Positions 31,976 through 44,817 of a stretch of DNA of 64,000 bases are shown here, in pieces. Source of the stretch: Flaccisagitta enflata (taxonomy: Eukaryota; Chaetognatha; Sagittoidea; Aphragmophora). How positions within the stretch are numbered: position 1 is the first letter of the stretch; every line of letters begins with the position of its first letter. Both the position numbers and the translations under genes were made by a program. The notes beneath the pieces are model-generated. The model saw only the letters and a program-made list of their open reading frames with translations, had not been told where the DNA came from and did no database searches. The DNA lies in NCBI GenBank assembly GCA_965153355.1, contig OZ231128.1, positions 15,934,001-15,998,000 of the forward strand. Reading direction: 5' to 3'.

Positions 31976-32555
31976 TCAAGATTGTTACGGACGTATTAAT
32001 TGTATTATCTTGCCCATAAAACGCCCCTTAGTTAACAATGCAACTTTTTTCCAAGATAGTACTAGATTGACGCAGTTCAACTTAATCCTAAACAGGGAAC
32101 ATGGATGCATGGTGCAGATATCAATTTTTCTGAGATTAAAAAAACTGTTTATTGCTGTCGATCTCACATGGTTTTTAACGGTTTGAGAACCGGAGTGGAG
32201 AAGGATAGTTGCTTTTTTTTTGGTGAGTAAAGATCCTGAAAAAGGGCGTTTGGTCATTGAACTCTACGAGGTTATTTTCCAAACAAGAAAACAAAATCAA
32301 AGGAATAATGGCAGAATTACTAGAAGGAGCAGACAACGTAGAAAGTGGACTAAATGGAAAGCAAGCCAAAGGGTGCACAAGGCAGAGGAAAAAAAAGTTG
32401 GAAAAACAGTCTAAGAGCAGACAAAAAGGGGTCAAAGGTCAAGTTTAAGCGTTGGAGGTCACGCTCTTCAGTTGAAGGTCGGATTTGATCGGTTTTTGCC
32501 AACCATCGTTTCTTTCTTGTAGTCATTTTGCCGCAAGATTACCTTTTCTCCTCTG

Positions 32556-32990
32556 GGTCTCTTCTTCTTCTTCTTCTTCTTCTTCTTCTTCTTCTTCTTC
32601 TTCTTCTTCTTCTTCTTTTTCTTCTTCTTCTTCTTCTTCTTCTTCTTCTTCTTCTTCTTCTTCTTCTTCTTCTTCTTCTTCTTCTTCTTCTTCTTCTTCT
32701 TCTTCTTCTTCTTCTTCTTCTTCTTCTTCTTCTTCTTCTTCTTCTTCTTCTTCTTCTTCTTCTTCTTCTTCTTCTTCTTCTTCTCTTCCTCTTCTTCCTG
32801 TTCTTTCTTGTTCTCTTGTTCTTCTTCTTCTCTCTTCTCTTCTTCTTCTTCTCTTCTCTTCTCTTCTTCTTTCTTCTTCTTCTTCTTCTTCTTCTTCTTC
32901 TTCTTCTTCTCTTCTTCTTCTTCTTCATCTTCTTCTTTTTCTTCTTCTTCTTCTTCTTCTTCTTCTTCTTCTTCTTCTTCTTCTTCACCA
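32556..32990. repeat. (CTT)n microsatellite, ~430 bp, imperfect
   Basis: Pure CTT for about 200 bp, then interrupted by CTCTT variants. Open in several frames as an artefact. Confidence 0.97.
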
Positions 32991-33054
32991 TCTCACTATG
33001 TAAAGACCGCAATGTACAATCTATTCTGATCATATACAAACCCCGATATCAGCT

Positions 33055-33444
33055 TCTTCTCTACACCCCGCTTTGTCGGTCGGTCGGTCAGTTGGTCGGT
33101 CCGTCACATTTTACTTTTTTTATTCGTTTTATTCCTTTTAAGTCATTTTAAGGCAATTAAGTTATTTTAAGCCAATTTATATCATTTTAAGTCATTTTAA
33201 GTCATTTTAAGTCATTTTAAGTCAATTTAAGTCATTTTAGTCAGTTTAGTCATTTTTAGTCGATTTCAGTCGATTAAAGTCAATTTAAGTCAATTTAAGT
33301 CAATTCAAGTCAATTTAAGTCAATTTAAGTCAATTTAAGTCAATTTAAGTCAATTTGAGTCATCTTAGGTCATTTTTTATGTGTAAAAAACTCATTATGG
33401 GATTTTGTTAGTCTCGCACGCGACTTATAGGTGTTGGCCTTGTT
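33055..33444 (-). mobile_element. H element, long form with AAGTCATTTT repeats
   Basis: CTCTACACCCCGCTTTGTCGG, GGTC microsatellite, GTCACATTTT, then over 25 copies of a 10-11 bp AAGTCAATTT/AAGTCATTTT unit, then AGTCTCGCACGCGACTTATAGG and GGCCTTGTT. The terminal hairpin is replaced by CTTCTT sequence. Confidence 0.75.
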
Positions 33445-33666
33445 CTTTCCTACACTGACCACGGCCAAATTTTTTTTCCTATCCTTCTCAGTTATCACCC
33501 CCTCCCTGCCTACACACTCTGGTTAACACCCCGGAAGTCTCTCTGGACTCTGCACATGAACAACCACGCATTAAACGGGACTAAACCACCGCTCCCCAGC
33601 ACGAAACACGTTTATGCCGCTCACGGATTCGCTCATTCACCCCGCTTACTTCCTGGGGACAGTTAA

Positions 33667-33830
33667 AAAGGAACAAAGAAACAAAGAAACAAAGAAACAA
33701 AGAAACAAAGAAACAAAGAAACAAAGAAACAAAGAAACAAAGAAACAAAGAAACAAAGAAACAAAGAAACAAAGGAACTAAGAAACAGAGAAACAAAGAA
33801 ACAAAGAAACGAAAAAAATAAAGAAATAAA
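33667..33830. repeat. (GAAACAAA)n tandem repeat
   Basis: 8-bp unit, about 15 good copies, directly left of an M element. Confidence 0.95.
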
Positions 33831-33836
33831 GACAAA

Positions 33837-34484
33837 CAGGCCGCTCAAGCGTCATTATGGTCAGCGGTTCCCGATGCCCCATTGATATCATTTAGTATTG
33901 TAGCGATGAGGTAATGGGGCAGCGGCCCCGGAGGGGTCGATGACCTATGATTCCACACAGGGCAATCTTATTTTGGGAGGCATGATCTTGGGTCTGAGAA
34001 GTCTAATCTGGGGTCCATAAGGTCTGATCTGGGGTGTGAGAGGCCTGATATAGGGTCTGAGAGGCCTGATAAGAGGTCTGGGAGGCCTGAGGTAAGGCCT
34101 AGGAAGCCTGAAAAGAGGTCTGAGAGGCCTAATTTGGGGTCTAAGAGGCCTGATTAGGGATCCCAGATGCCTTATTTGTAGTTTGAGAGGCCAGATTTGT
34201 GGTCTGAGAGGCTTGATTTGGGGTCTGAAAGGCCTGAAAAGAGGTTCGGAGGCCTGAGTTGGGGGCTAAGAGGCCTGATAAGAGGTCTGAGAGGCCTTAT
34301 TTAGGGTCTGAGAGGCCTGCTTTTAGGTCTGAGAGGCCTGATTTGAGGTCTCAGAGGCCTGCTCTGAGGTCTCAGAGGCCTGATTTGGGGCTTCAGGGGG
34401 GGGGGGGGGTGGACACTGACATTAGATCGGAAAAATTGCCCTGTGTAGAACCATAGGTCATCGACCCCTCCGGGGCCGCTGCCC
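33837..34484. mobile_element. M element copy 8, full length
   Basis: Left: CAGGC-CGCT-CA-AGCG, GGTCAGCGGTTCCCGATGCC, stem TGCCCCATT/AATGGGGCA, GCAGCGGCCCCGGAGGGG, TCGATGACCTATG. Right: CCCTGTGTAGAACCATAGG, TCATCGACCCCTCCGGGG, CCGCTGCCCAAAAA. Array unit GGTCTGAGAGGCCTGATTTG. Confidence 0.9.
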
Positions 34485-34526
34485 AAAAAGAAACAGAAAA
34501 CAGAGAATCGCAGAATCAAAATAGTA

Positions 34527-35503
34527 CAGGGTGTTTCACGCGTTTTGAGGTTTAAAGAATCAACATAGCTATTCTCCTAGAAAAGTTATTCCAATTCTGA
34601 AAAAAAGTCTGAATAGATCTTGAAGTGCAGTTTTTTTATGTCACCAATTTTTTATACCTGCGCTTTTAAATATGCCCACTATGTAAGTTTGGAGGAAACA
34701 ACCATATCCAGCATGCATCTTTAATCCGGATAATTATGGCAAAAAAAAAATGGAAACTACTTGTTTGTTAGCGTTTCACATCCATGCAATAAGAAAAACA
34801 TAGCAAAATTCATGACCATCTTTCCAATGAGACCTTGCTGGTTGTCATATCTCTATCCGTTTAGAAAATGCAGAAGAATGAAGACAGGTGGTCAAGAATT
34901 TGGAAAGTCAGTAACACCTGATTTTCATGGGCTATCTTTATTGTAACATAGAAATTGAACAAATTGAGTTGGAAATTTGTTCTGGGCTCCATTTTATAGA
35001 AAATTCATGGCTCTTTAATTTGCTCATGGATATCGAGTGGCTAAGACAATCCTGAGTTTGTAATTGACAAAAACAAAAAGAGTAAAATTTCTTGATGGAA
35101 AAAAAATTGAAAGTAGCATTTTTTCCATTTTGTGATTTTTTTCTTTAATCTTTTGCCATTTCTAAATGAATGAAGCTACAATGTCCTGCAACGTCGCGTT
35201 TTGAAGATTTTTTTGTGGAGCTTTTAAACAGTCATGGATTTTTTTGGTTCAGGCCAATAGTTGACCAGAAACTAGTAAAAGAAGTTGTCCATTTTTTTCT
35301 TTACCATGGTTAGTTAACTGGATAATGTTGTTTACTTTAAACTCCCGTAGCTCCCAAGCTAAAAAACGTAAATACAAAAATTTGGTGACATAAAAAAACT
35401 GCACTTCAAGATCTATTCAGACCTTTTTTCAGAATTGGAATAGCTTTTCTAGGTGAAAAGCTATGTTGATTCTTTAAACCTCAAAACGCGTGAAACACCC
35501 TGT
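34527..35503. mobile_element. TA-flanked element with ~130-bp inverted repeats
   Basis: Both ends start CAGGGTGTTTCACGCGTTTT next to TA, followed by matching CAACATAGCT...AGATC(T)TGAAGTGCAGTTTTTT. 977 bp; Tc1/mariner-like by end sequence and TA target, non-autonomous. The core (34690-35290) is homologous to the core of 49010-50013 although the ends differ. Confidence 0.9.
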
Positions 35504-35610
35504 AGACAAAGAAAGCATTCCATTGCATTCCATGGCATTCAATGTCAGATGGTGCCTTTACATAATTGCGGTTATTTTTTGTTGATCGATTTTATTATTG
35601 TATCAACCAG

Positions 35611-35754
35611 GTCTTTTGCCAGATACAATACGAAATTGAGCAATTAAGCACCATGACAGAAATAAAGAAAAAAAGAAACAACTTATGGGAGATGGATGAC
35701 GCTTTGACGACTCTTGAAAACGCGGTAAAGAGAAGTGTTTTTTGGCCTGATTAA
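35611..35754 (+). CDS. Possible terminal exon, coiled-coil-like, unidentified
   Basis: Acceptor TATCAACCAG (35609-35610) is followed by 47 codons to TAA, including QYEIEQLSTMTEIKKK and WEMDDALTTLENAVKR with a heptad-like pattern. Composition looks coding compared with flanks. No partner exons were found, and the 977-bp element lies just upstream. Confidence 0.3.
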   Translation, partial: VFCQIQYEIEQLSTMTEIKKKRNNLWEMDDALTTLENAVKRSVFWPD

Positions 35755-35888
35755 GGCTGAAAGTGTAGAAACAGCCCCCAATGTATATTCAGTAAATCAC
35801 AAATTTTCAAACTTACACCTTTACACGGCTTAGTATAGCAAAAAGTGACTTGCCTCTTCCTTTCAGCTTGCTGACAAAAACATCCACT

Positions 35889-36112
<224 letters not shown>

Positions 36113-36252
36113 GGTGGTGCGATGTTATCATAAAGTATTTCGATGTTGGTTTGTGTTCTGTCCAATAGAATTCCCAGGCGGACGTGACTTGCTTCTTGAT
36201 TGAATCATGGCCGACCTGAGCTGAAGAGTGTTGATAGACGCCACAAGTCCCA

Positions 36253-36395
36253 CATCAACGACGACGGCGACGACGACGACGGCGGCGACGACGACGACGA
36301 TGACGATGACGATGACGACGACGACGACGACGACGATGATGACGACAACGACACCAGCGATCACAGCAATGACGACGACGTCATTTCTAACGGTG
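36253..36395. repeat. (GAC)n/(GAT)n microsatellite
   Basis: Imperfect GAC/GAT trinucleotides; the resulting poly-D frame is not treated as a gene. Confidence 0.9.
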
Positions 36396-36532
36396 GGAAA
36401 CCACTTGACGTATACAACGAAGTGTCGTGTTTGTTGAAATGACGTTTTCAACCGAGAATGTTTAAAATGGAACATATTTAACGTCAGGTTCAAGGTAAAG
36501 AGTTTTGGTCCAGGCAACTTTATGCGCACAGA

Positions 36533-36722
<190 letters not shown>

Positions 36723-36759
36723 CAAACACAGCAATGTGTGGAGTCGAGTGTCTGAGACT

Positions 36760-37142
36760 AACAAGCCCGACTGGGCAACGATGCGTCCTGACTGTGTCCT
36801 AACGTGGAGCGAAATTCGCGCTGATTGTGATAGACAGATGGATGAACAGACTTAACAGATAAGCAAACTGCTGGAATATCTGACATAAGAGTCAAAGAAG
36901 TCTCTCAAAACACGTGTATTGATCATTTAATTCAGTATACGATCTCGCCGTGGCCAAAAACCGCTGAGAAACGCGATTTTCAAAGAGGCGTAATGGAACG
37001 ACGGACGGACGGACGGACGGACGGACCAACGGACGGACGGACGGACGGACCAACGGACGGACGGACGGACCAACGGACGGACCAATGGACGGACCGACGG
37101 ACCGACGGACAGACCCTCTTATAGAGATGCGAGGACGCTTCG
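36760..37142 (+). mobile_element. H element, GATGCG-type, expanded GGAC tract
   Basis: AACAAGCCCGACTGGGC (GCCC/GGGC), AACGATGCGTCCTGAC, then a ~120-bp (GGAC)n tract at 36997-37115, CCTCTTATAG and hairpin AGATGCGAGGACGCTTCG. Largest GGAC array among the H copies. Confidence 0.85.
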
Positions 37143-38110
37143 AAAAGGGTAGTTTTCCTTTACAGGTAATTTGAGAAAAGGGCTTAATTACGAGTAGCAA
37201 TTATGGTTCAGTTTAAGCCAAGGCAGTGCAGTATGGCCAAAAAGAATCAATAAAGTTTTCATTGGCGGACACAAAATGTCTGGACGCGGATTTCAGTCCC
37301 TGCTCTCTCCCATCTGCAACGATAATGTAACTCTGGGTTGTTTATCAATTATATTACGTTTTGACGTGATCATAGAAATGTAAAGGACATCCATTTTGAT
37401 AAAAGTAATTATGTTTGGAATAATCAAGTAATGCGAACAGGTCTTTGCTAATGGATATGCCTGATTTGAACTGGATATGCGAGATATGCAAAATGTTTGG
37501 GATATGTGATTACAACAACAACCAAAGGAGGAAAATATATGATGATTAAGGTCTTTTACTTCGTCAGCATAATGAGCGACAGAAGCACACAATTTCAAAG
37601 ATAAATAGAAACACAAAGAAAATCAGTTAATTAGATTCAACTTCAATGTGGCGAGCGAGATGGGAAATCACAGGATAGCTGTGACACAAAAGAGATGCAT
37701 AAAATTTTTTTTTAGCTATGTTAAAAAGTTCAACCAATGATTTGTAACCGAAAGATTCGCGCAATCAAAATCATCGAAAACTTATAAAAGCGTATATGAA
37801 TCAAATGAAAGACAAACTAACGGACAAAATAAATGGACTGAATATACAGTACGATGGGAGCAAAGACGACCTAGACTGGAGGATAAATTCTAGGTATTGT
37901 GATCTTATTTGATTTTTTTAAAAAATTGAGATTTATGCTAATTAAATCTTGCTTTACTGCTTGAATATGTTAGCTTTTCTCTTTCTTCAACTTGTGACTT
38001 GACTTTATCAGGACTTCATTTTTCAGCGTTCTAACCTAGCCCATCAAATCGGGCTAAAGATCTTAAATAATTTTGAAAAAAAAAATTAGCTCAATCGGAC
38101 TATTTTTACA
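37143..38110. other. No feature recognised
   Basis: Unique-looking AT-rich sequence; no supported exon or repeat. Confidence 0.3.
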
Positions 38111-38117
38111 AAAGGAA

Positions 38118-38450
<333 letters not shown>

Positions 38451-38670
38451 ACAAAAATGTGGGGGGAAGAAAAGTGCGGCTGGAAAGAAGAAAGGAAGGG
38501 AGAGATCAAACCGTTCCTTTTTTCACGGGCAACAGAGCAGAGTGAAGGGCACCACACTTGGTTGCTTGCGAAAATATGCTACTCATTCACACCCTTAAAA
38601 CCTCGACTTGGCCCGGGCCGAGTCGAGTAACGCTGAGGTATGGGATCTTTTAAAATGCGCGGACGAGAGA

Positions 38671-38671
<1 letters not shown>

Positions 38672-38703
<32 letters not shown>

Positions 38704-39212
38704 ATGGATGGATGGATGGATGGATGGATGGATGGATGGATGGATGGATGGATGGATGGAGGGATGGATAGATGGATGGATGGATGGATGGATGGATGGA
38801 TGGAATGGATGGATGGATGAACAGGTTGGATGGATGGATGGATGGATGGATGGATGGATGGATGGATGGATGGATGGATGGATGGATGGATGGATAGACA
38901 GGTGGATGGACGGATGGATGGATGGACAGGTGGATGGATGGATGGATGAATGGATGGATGGATGGCTGGATGGATGGCTTGATGGATGGATGGATGGATG
39001 GATGGATGGATGGATGGATGGATGGATGGATGGATGGATGGATAGATGGATGGATGGATGGATGGATGGATGGATGGATGGATGGAGAGGTGGATAGATG
39101 GATGAATGGATGGATGGATGGATAGACCGGTGGACAGATGGATGGATGGACACTATTGAACAGGTGGATGGATGGATGGATGGATGGATCGATCGATGGA
39201 TGGATGGATAGG
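38672..39212. repeat. (GGAT)n microsatellite, ~540 bp
   Basis: GGAT with scattered GGAC/GATA variants. Plus-strand ORFs (MDGW repeats) and minus-strand ORFs (HPSI repeats) are artefacts. Confidence 0.98.
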
Positions 39213-39296
39213 ATGGACAAAGGATTGTAGATACACGGATTCATGGATTTTGATGGATGAAGATGGAGCGAACGAATGTAAAGTCAAATTTTTTTT

Positions 39297-39481
39297 AGTC
39301 GCGTGCTACGCGACTCTACAACCCGCTTTGTCCGTCCGTCCGTCCGTCGGTCCGTCCGTCCGTCACACTTTTGTTTTTGCGGTCTTTGGCCTCACCGCTC
39401 CTGCCCAAATGATTTAGTGACCTCAAATACAGCCCCTGCCCACCCGCACGCGACTGGGGTAGCCGTGTATCCGGCCTTGTT
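39297..39481 (-). mobile_element. H element, CGCG-type, full length
   Basis: The plus strand reads hairpin AGTCGCG-TGCTA-CGCGACT, CTCTACAACCCGCTTTGTCC, (CCGT)n, GTCACACTTTT, CCCCTGCCCACCCGCACG, CGACTGGGGTAGCCGTGTAT, CCGGCCTTGTT. A good reference copy. Confidence 0.85.
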
Positions 39482-39639
39482 TAATTTGTATGCGAATCAG
39501 AACTTCAGGTACAGGCATGAATTAATTTGCAAAACATACAATATTGGAAATTTACAGCTTAAAAATAGTTTCCAATTGAAATTGAGAAGAAACAGGGAAG
39601 AAGGGGGTAGACAAGGAGGAAAAAAATCAAAGGTCAAAT

Positions 39640-39850
39640 CTAAGTCAATTTGAGTCATTTTAGCATTTAAAGTCATTTTTGTCATTTTAGTTCAATTCAA
39701 GTCAATTTAAATAGGTCATTTTAAGTCATCTTTAGGTCGTTTTGAATTATTTCAGGTTATCTTAAGTCAATTATATTCTTCAATTATGTGGTTATGTAAT
39801 TAAGTAATCATGTAAGTCTGGCACGCGACTTATAAGTATTGGCTTTGTTT
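39640..39850 (-). mobile_element. H element fragment with AAGTCATTTT interior
   Basis: AGTCAATTTGAGTCATTTT units followed by AAGTCTGGCACGCGACTTATA and GGCTTTGTT; hairpin half missing. Confidence 0.65.
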
Positions 39851-40159
39851 CCTAAGAAGAAAAACATGAAACCCTCCAAAGCACGTCATGGAAATATTTA
39901 GGGTGGAAGGAATACCAACAGTCCGACTATGTTATTGGCATTGGCTTCCAAAACAAATTGCAGAAATGAAAGGGGAAAAACGAAACTCATTTGTGTAATT
40001 GTAGAAAAGGCGATTGTTTAATTTACGTCGGCCATTTCAAGGAAATGGGGAACAACTAAAAATCACTGTAAGGGAAAAAACCAAAGGATTGCTCAGCTTA
40101 TCTTATCGGCTCTCTCTTTATCTCTGCCTTCTTTTGTCTCCTTCATCACGAGCTTCTTC

Positions 40160-40171
40160 ATGTGTGTGTTT

Positions 40172-40260
<89 letters not shown>

Positions 40261-40315
40261 TGTCTGTGTGTGTGTGTCTGTGTGTGTGTCTGTGTGTGTC
40301 TGTGTGTTTCTGTAT
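40160..40315. repeat. (GT)n microsatellite
   Basis: GT with GCGT and CTGT blocks. Confidence 0.97.
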
Positions 40316-40512
40316 GTATGCCACATCGATTGAGTGGGTGTATGCTTTGTATGGGCGTTTCAGACGTGGGAAAAGTCGGCCATGATTCATGAATATCGCC
40401 CACAGAATTTGGGAAACCACAACATGACAATATGACCACAATATGACAACAATATGACTTGGGTAGAAGCCAATTTTGATCATATTTCATAAATTGACAT
40501 ACCAAGACCATT

Positions 40513-40705
40513 TACAAGGCGGGATACACGGCTACATAAGTCGCGTGCGGTTGGGCAGAGAAAAAAAGGCTAGCCAAGTATTTGGGCAGGAGCTGTAACG
40601 CAAAAACCGCCAGCAAACACAGTAAGTACACTGAGTAAAACACGCGGACCGACGGACGGACTGACTGACAGACATAGCGGGTTATAGAGTCGCGTGCACA
40701 CGACC
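40513..40705 (+). mobile_element. H element, CGCG-type
   Basis: ACAAGGCGGGATACACGGCTAC, AAGTCGCGTGCGGTTGGGCAG, GACCGACGGACGG, GGTTATAGAGTCGCGTGCACACGACC. Confidence 0.8.
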
Positions 40706-40760
40706 GAAAAGAAAAATTGACCAAAAGGTTTTCCAACAAGACAAGGTTAGAAAACAGTCA

Positions 40761-41000
40761 TCAGACTTTGTCATCAACAAAGTAGGGACACTGCAAAACA
40801 GTTGTTGCGAACAAAGTTACATCATAAAATTCAGACCCCTCCTTACCGGACCTTTTGTGAGGCGTATGCATTGAAATGGAGTTGGCTTTATTTTTCGGGT
40901 TATAGCAATCAGGGTATGGCAAAGTGCCAAAGCACTGCTTGAAGGCAGCAAGTAGATTTTGTAGGCAGGAAGAGGGGGGAAAATGAAAAAAAAAAACAGA
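40761..41000 (-). CDS. Possible terminal exon, Cys-containing, unidentified
   Basis: A minus-strand frame ending at 40761 reads KQCFGTLPYPDCYNPKNK and later GSEFYDVTLFATTVLQCPYF before its stop. A pyrimidine-rich stretch (TTCCCCCCCTCTTCCTGCCT) precedes it on that strand. Codon content looks non-random, but no partner exon or family was recognised. It may be chance. Confidence 0.25.
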   Translation of the reverse strand, partial: SVFFFHFPPSSCLQNLLAAFKQCFGTLPYPDCYNPKNKANSISMHTPHKRSGKEGSEFYDVTLFATTVLQCPYFVDDKV

Positions 41001-41237
41001 ATAAAACAGAAAGTCATTTGACAAGAATGAAAATGATATTGCAACAGGATGGAAGGTTGCCTTCATGCTTATTGCAATTATCAAGAATATTTTATTGTCT
41101 TAGAGACATTATTCACTTGGTTAATCCTAAGCAAATTTTAAAAGCAGGAACCAAAACGAAAATATAGCTTGTAGGCAGCCAAAAATTTAGCCGAGCCCTG
41201 ATGGCGATGGCTATCATTTTTGAACATTGTTGGAATT

Positions 41238-41240
<3 letters not shown>

Positions 41241-41306
<66 letters not shown>
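41241..41306. repeat. (CT)n microsatellite
   Basis: Pure CT tract. Confidence 0.97.
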
Positions 41307-41314
<8 letters not shown>

Positions 41315-41503
41315 TTCCTCTCTCTCATTTCATTTTAACACCAAAAACTCCACCCTATTTCCCCTCAAATGGCCTCTCAAATTTTTTTTTTACTTCCACT
41401 TGTTTCCAAAAAAAAAGAGAAAAAAAAACTTTCCCCTTTGATGTGGCTGAAGAGAGTTTGTCTCCCTGCCTTCCTCTTTCTCTGAGGTATTCTTTTTGTT
41501 GGA

Positions 41504-41507
<4 letters not shown>

Positions 41508-41580
<73 letters not shown>

Positions 41581-41593
41581 AAGACAGACAGAA

Positions 41594-41672
<79 letters not shown>

Positions 41673-41868
41673 AAGACTGAAAGACAATCAGACTGTCAAA
41701 AAGACAGACAGAAAGACAGACTGATAGACAGGCAGGCAGACAGACAGACAGACAGACAGAAAGTAAGAAAGACAGACAGATAAAATGACAAACAGACAGA
41801 CAGTCATAGAGACAGACAGGCAGACAGACAGACAGACAGACAGGCAGACAGGCAGACAGACAGAGAGA
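41508..41868. repeat. (GA)n then (GACA)n microsatellite
   Basis: About 70 bp of GA changes into ~290 bp of imperfect GACA. Confidence 0.97.
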
Positions 41869-42113
41869 AAGATGCATTGAACCAAGAGGGCGGGAATTGA
41901 AGGAATTAAATCTTCGGAGGAAGGAAAGAAAAGAGAGGATTGGAAGGAAGACTCGAAAATCGAAGGAAAAACAAGTGTGAAAGTGGCAAATACGAAGATG
42001 TGCATGGTTGACTCCTTCCAATCACTTTAAACAAGTCAAGTCGAAAAGTAAAGGGAATATGATACACTTGTTTTTTTGTTTTTTTTTTTTTTCAAAAAAG
42101 AAAATGTCTCTGA

Positions 42114-42497
<384 letters not shown>

Positions 42498-42619
42498 TCT
42501 TCCTTATTTCCCCCATTTTCGATGTCAGCTGTTTTAGAAATAGTTAATCCCGACTGAAAGGTCGGTGACCAGAACCATTTTGTGGTTGACATCGACTATT
42601 CGGTGGCCAACCGCGTCAT

Positions 42620-42893
42620 GGGGCGTGATTATAGTGATGGCCAAAAACCCGTTTGTTCCCATTGAACGCGTTTTAAGCGTGAACACATATTCATGAACTT
42701 CAGCCATCCCACGAGGAAGTAAACAAAGTGAGTGAGCTAGCCTGTGAACAGAGCAAGCAAGCAAAGTGAGCATAGAGAAGCGAAGCAGAGCGCTTCGCCG
42801 CGAGTGCGCAGAGTGAGCGGTGCGAGCGAACGAACATAGCGAGCGACCAAATGGCCTGTTTAAAAACGCGATTGTCTGTGACTAGAAACGGGT
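42620..42893 (+). mobile_element. GGGCGTG MITE
   Basis: GGGGCGTGATTATAGTGATG ... CGTTTTAAGCGTGAACACAT ... AGTGAGCGGTGCGAGCGAAC ... GTGACTAGAAACGGGTC. The ends are partly decayed. Confidence 0.8.
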
Positions 42894-43074
42894 CCATGGT
42901 GAAATTGGTGATAACGGGATGACCTTTCCCTTTTCCTTGTCACCGAGACATGGAGAAATTGGCAAAACCAGGACGACCTTTCTCGTTATCATCACACTAA
43001 GACATTGCATCAAACTTGGGATAGAGCTTTTAGGTGCGCTAACGGATATCTATATGAGGCTCTCTTCGTCCGTT

Positions 43075-43075
43075 G

Positions 43076-43127
<52 letters not shown>

Positions 43128-43190
43128 GTCTGTCTGTCTGTCTGTCTGTCTGTATGGCTGTCTGGCTGTCTGTCTGTCTGTCACACTCGA
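43075..43190. repeat. (CTGT)n microsatellite within an H-like remnant
   Basis: Preceded by TATATGAGGCTCTCTTCGTCC and followed by GTCACACTCGAG, the usual H-element context. Confidence 0.85.
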
Positions 43191-43310
43191 GTGAAAAATC
43201 GCAGAAACTGAGAAACCTACTTTCGCAAATCATTCTCAATCATAGTCATTAAATGATGATCCACTTTTTTTGCATAATTTCAGCTTCAATAATTTCCGTG
43301 ATTTGCAAAA

Positions 43311-43399
43311 CCAGCCCGGTATTTGAACCTAGAACCTTAAAATAAACAGATCATAATGAATGTTTAGTCAAGTGAGTTAACCACTCGACCAATTCCAGC
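43311..43399 (-). ncRNA. tRNA-like sequence, probably head of a tRNA-derived SINE
   Basis: On the minus strand an A-box-like TGGTCGAGTGGTTAAC is followed about 55 bp later by B-box-like GGTTCAAATACC. The outer ends (GCTGGAATT...CCGGGCTGG) do not form a proper acceptor stem and the anticodon arm is poor, so a functional tRNA is unlikely. Confidence 0.6.
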
Positions 43400-43582
43400 A
43401 GCTGTTCAGGTTGAGCGAATTTGATTTAGTATATTCAAGAAAATTTTCTATCCACAGAGCTGCCATACCCCGTTGTCAACCCTATAGGACATAAGCATTA
43501 TATACACACAGTTTTCTTTCAATTGCAAAAATGGTATCTAGGAAAGGAGGGCCCCCATATTTCCAAGTATAGACGACATCTA

Positions 43583-43925
43583 CTGTACCTAGGAAATAAG
43601 TATTGCAACACCTAGGGCATAAGTATATTACAAAACTAAAAAAGTCAATTCAAGCAAATTAGTATTGTGTGTGTCCTCCCTGGGCCTGAATGACAGCTTC
43701 CATTTGCCTCGGCACTGATTAGTGTATCTTTTTAAGTAATCTGGTGTGACTTGTCTCTAGACCCTCCATGAAATTTTTTTGCAACCCCGCGATTGATGTT
43801 GCGCTCATCATCTGACTACTAAAATTTTCAATTGGATTAAGACCAGGCAAGTTACCAGGCTACCTCACGACTCCCTAAGACGCCCTGATCTTCATGCCAT
43901 CTTTGTGTAGACTTTGCTGCCCGCA
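43583..43925 (-). pseudogene. Tc1/mariner fossil, transposase C-terminus and end
   Basis: The minus strand reads LPGLNPIENF, then stops and shifts, then VPRQMEAVIQAQGGHTQY, matching the family block with the last catalytic residue and the C-terminus. The outer side carries GTACCTAGGAAATAAGTATTG-type terminal sequence. Inactive. Confidence 0.75.
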
Positions 43926-44149
43926 AGGTATTGTTAATGGGTAGCGAAAAAATGTGACTTTTTCATGATTTTCAAAATGCAATGTTTTTACTTTTCCTTG
44001 CGTCATTTCTTAACGAACTGACTAAGAATTCTGGGATTGCACTAGATCGGAAGAAATTTTTTTTAAGAATCTCACCAAGAAAAGGTCAAGATTCCATCTG
44101 GAAGCCGACTTATGTTAGTCTTAAGTTGTTCCTAGGTAGTAGGAGAAAA

Positions 44150-44206
44150 GAAAAAAAGCTCAACGCAGGGCAAACGACGCGGGCGGTTGGGCAGGGGTAG
44201 TAGCAC
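44150..44206 (+). mobile_element. H element fragment
   Basis: CAAACGACGCGGGCGGTTGGGCAGGGG resembles the start region of CGCG-type H elements only. Confidence 0.4.
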
Positions 44207-44529
44207 AGTATGAAAAAAACTGCTGTATAACATTATTTCACACTAAAACACTATCACAAAAAAGTCATAAAAAGTTGCTTGAAGTGTCATTGCACGTACA
44301 TAACTAAAAAAACATTTCCAGGCCATAAAAAAAATCAAATTAATGTATTCCTTTTCTGTAAAGACAATATGATATTGCCCGTCGTTTTGGATCAACGAAA
44401 TGACTTATGGCAAGAAGACATCCGTTGTAAGTATGAGCGATATTGACAGCAAGATACATCTTTGCCTCATCAAGCTTGGCCAACTGTGCAACGTGAAGAG
44501 ACAGAGTTATGCCCTATCAGAGTATCGCA

Positions 44530-44758
44530 AGAACGTGTTTCTAGTCACAGATTCACTTTTTACGGGCCACTCGGTCGATCGTTACATTTGTTCGCTTGCA
44601 ATGCTAACTCCGCTCACTCTTTTTGCTCGCTAGCTCTGTTCATAGGCTCGCTTACTTCGCTCACTCCCGCTTCAAATAGTTGAAATTAATATGCGTTCAC
44701 GCTGTAAACGCGTTTCATAGGAACAGTTGCGTTGGCTGTCGTCACCAGAAACACGCCC
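44530..44758 (-). mobile_element. GGGCGTG MITE, inverted copy
   Basis: AACGTGTTTCTAGTCACAG...ACGCGTTTCATAGGAACA...ACCAGAAACACGCCCC; same family in reverse. Confidence 0.8.
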
Positions 44759-44817
44759 CCAAGAGAGGGAAAGACAAAGCATAAGACGAGGCAAGATTCC
44801 GCGGGGATTTTTGAATA

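Noticed and set aside
43311-43399. Functional tRNA gene
   Set aside because: Acceptor and anticodon stems do not pair well.
44340-44520. Minus-strand frame LDEAKMYLAVNIAHTYNGCL
   Set aside because: Open between a possible acceptor and a stop, but it borders a MITE and no family was recognised.
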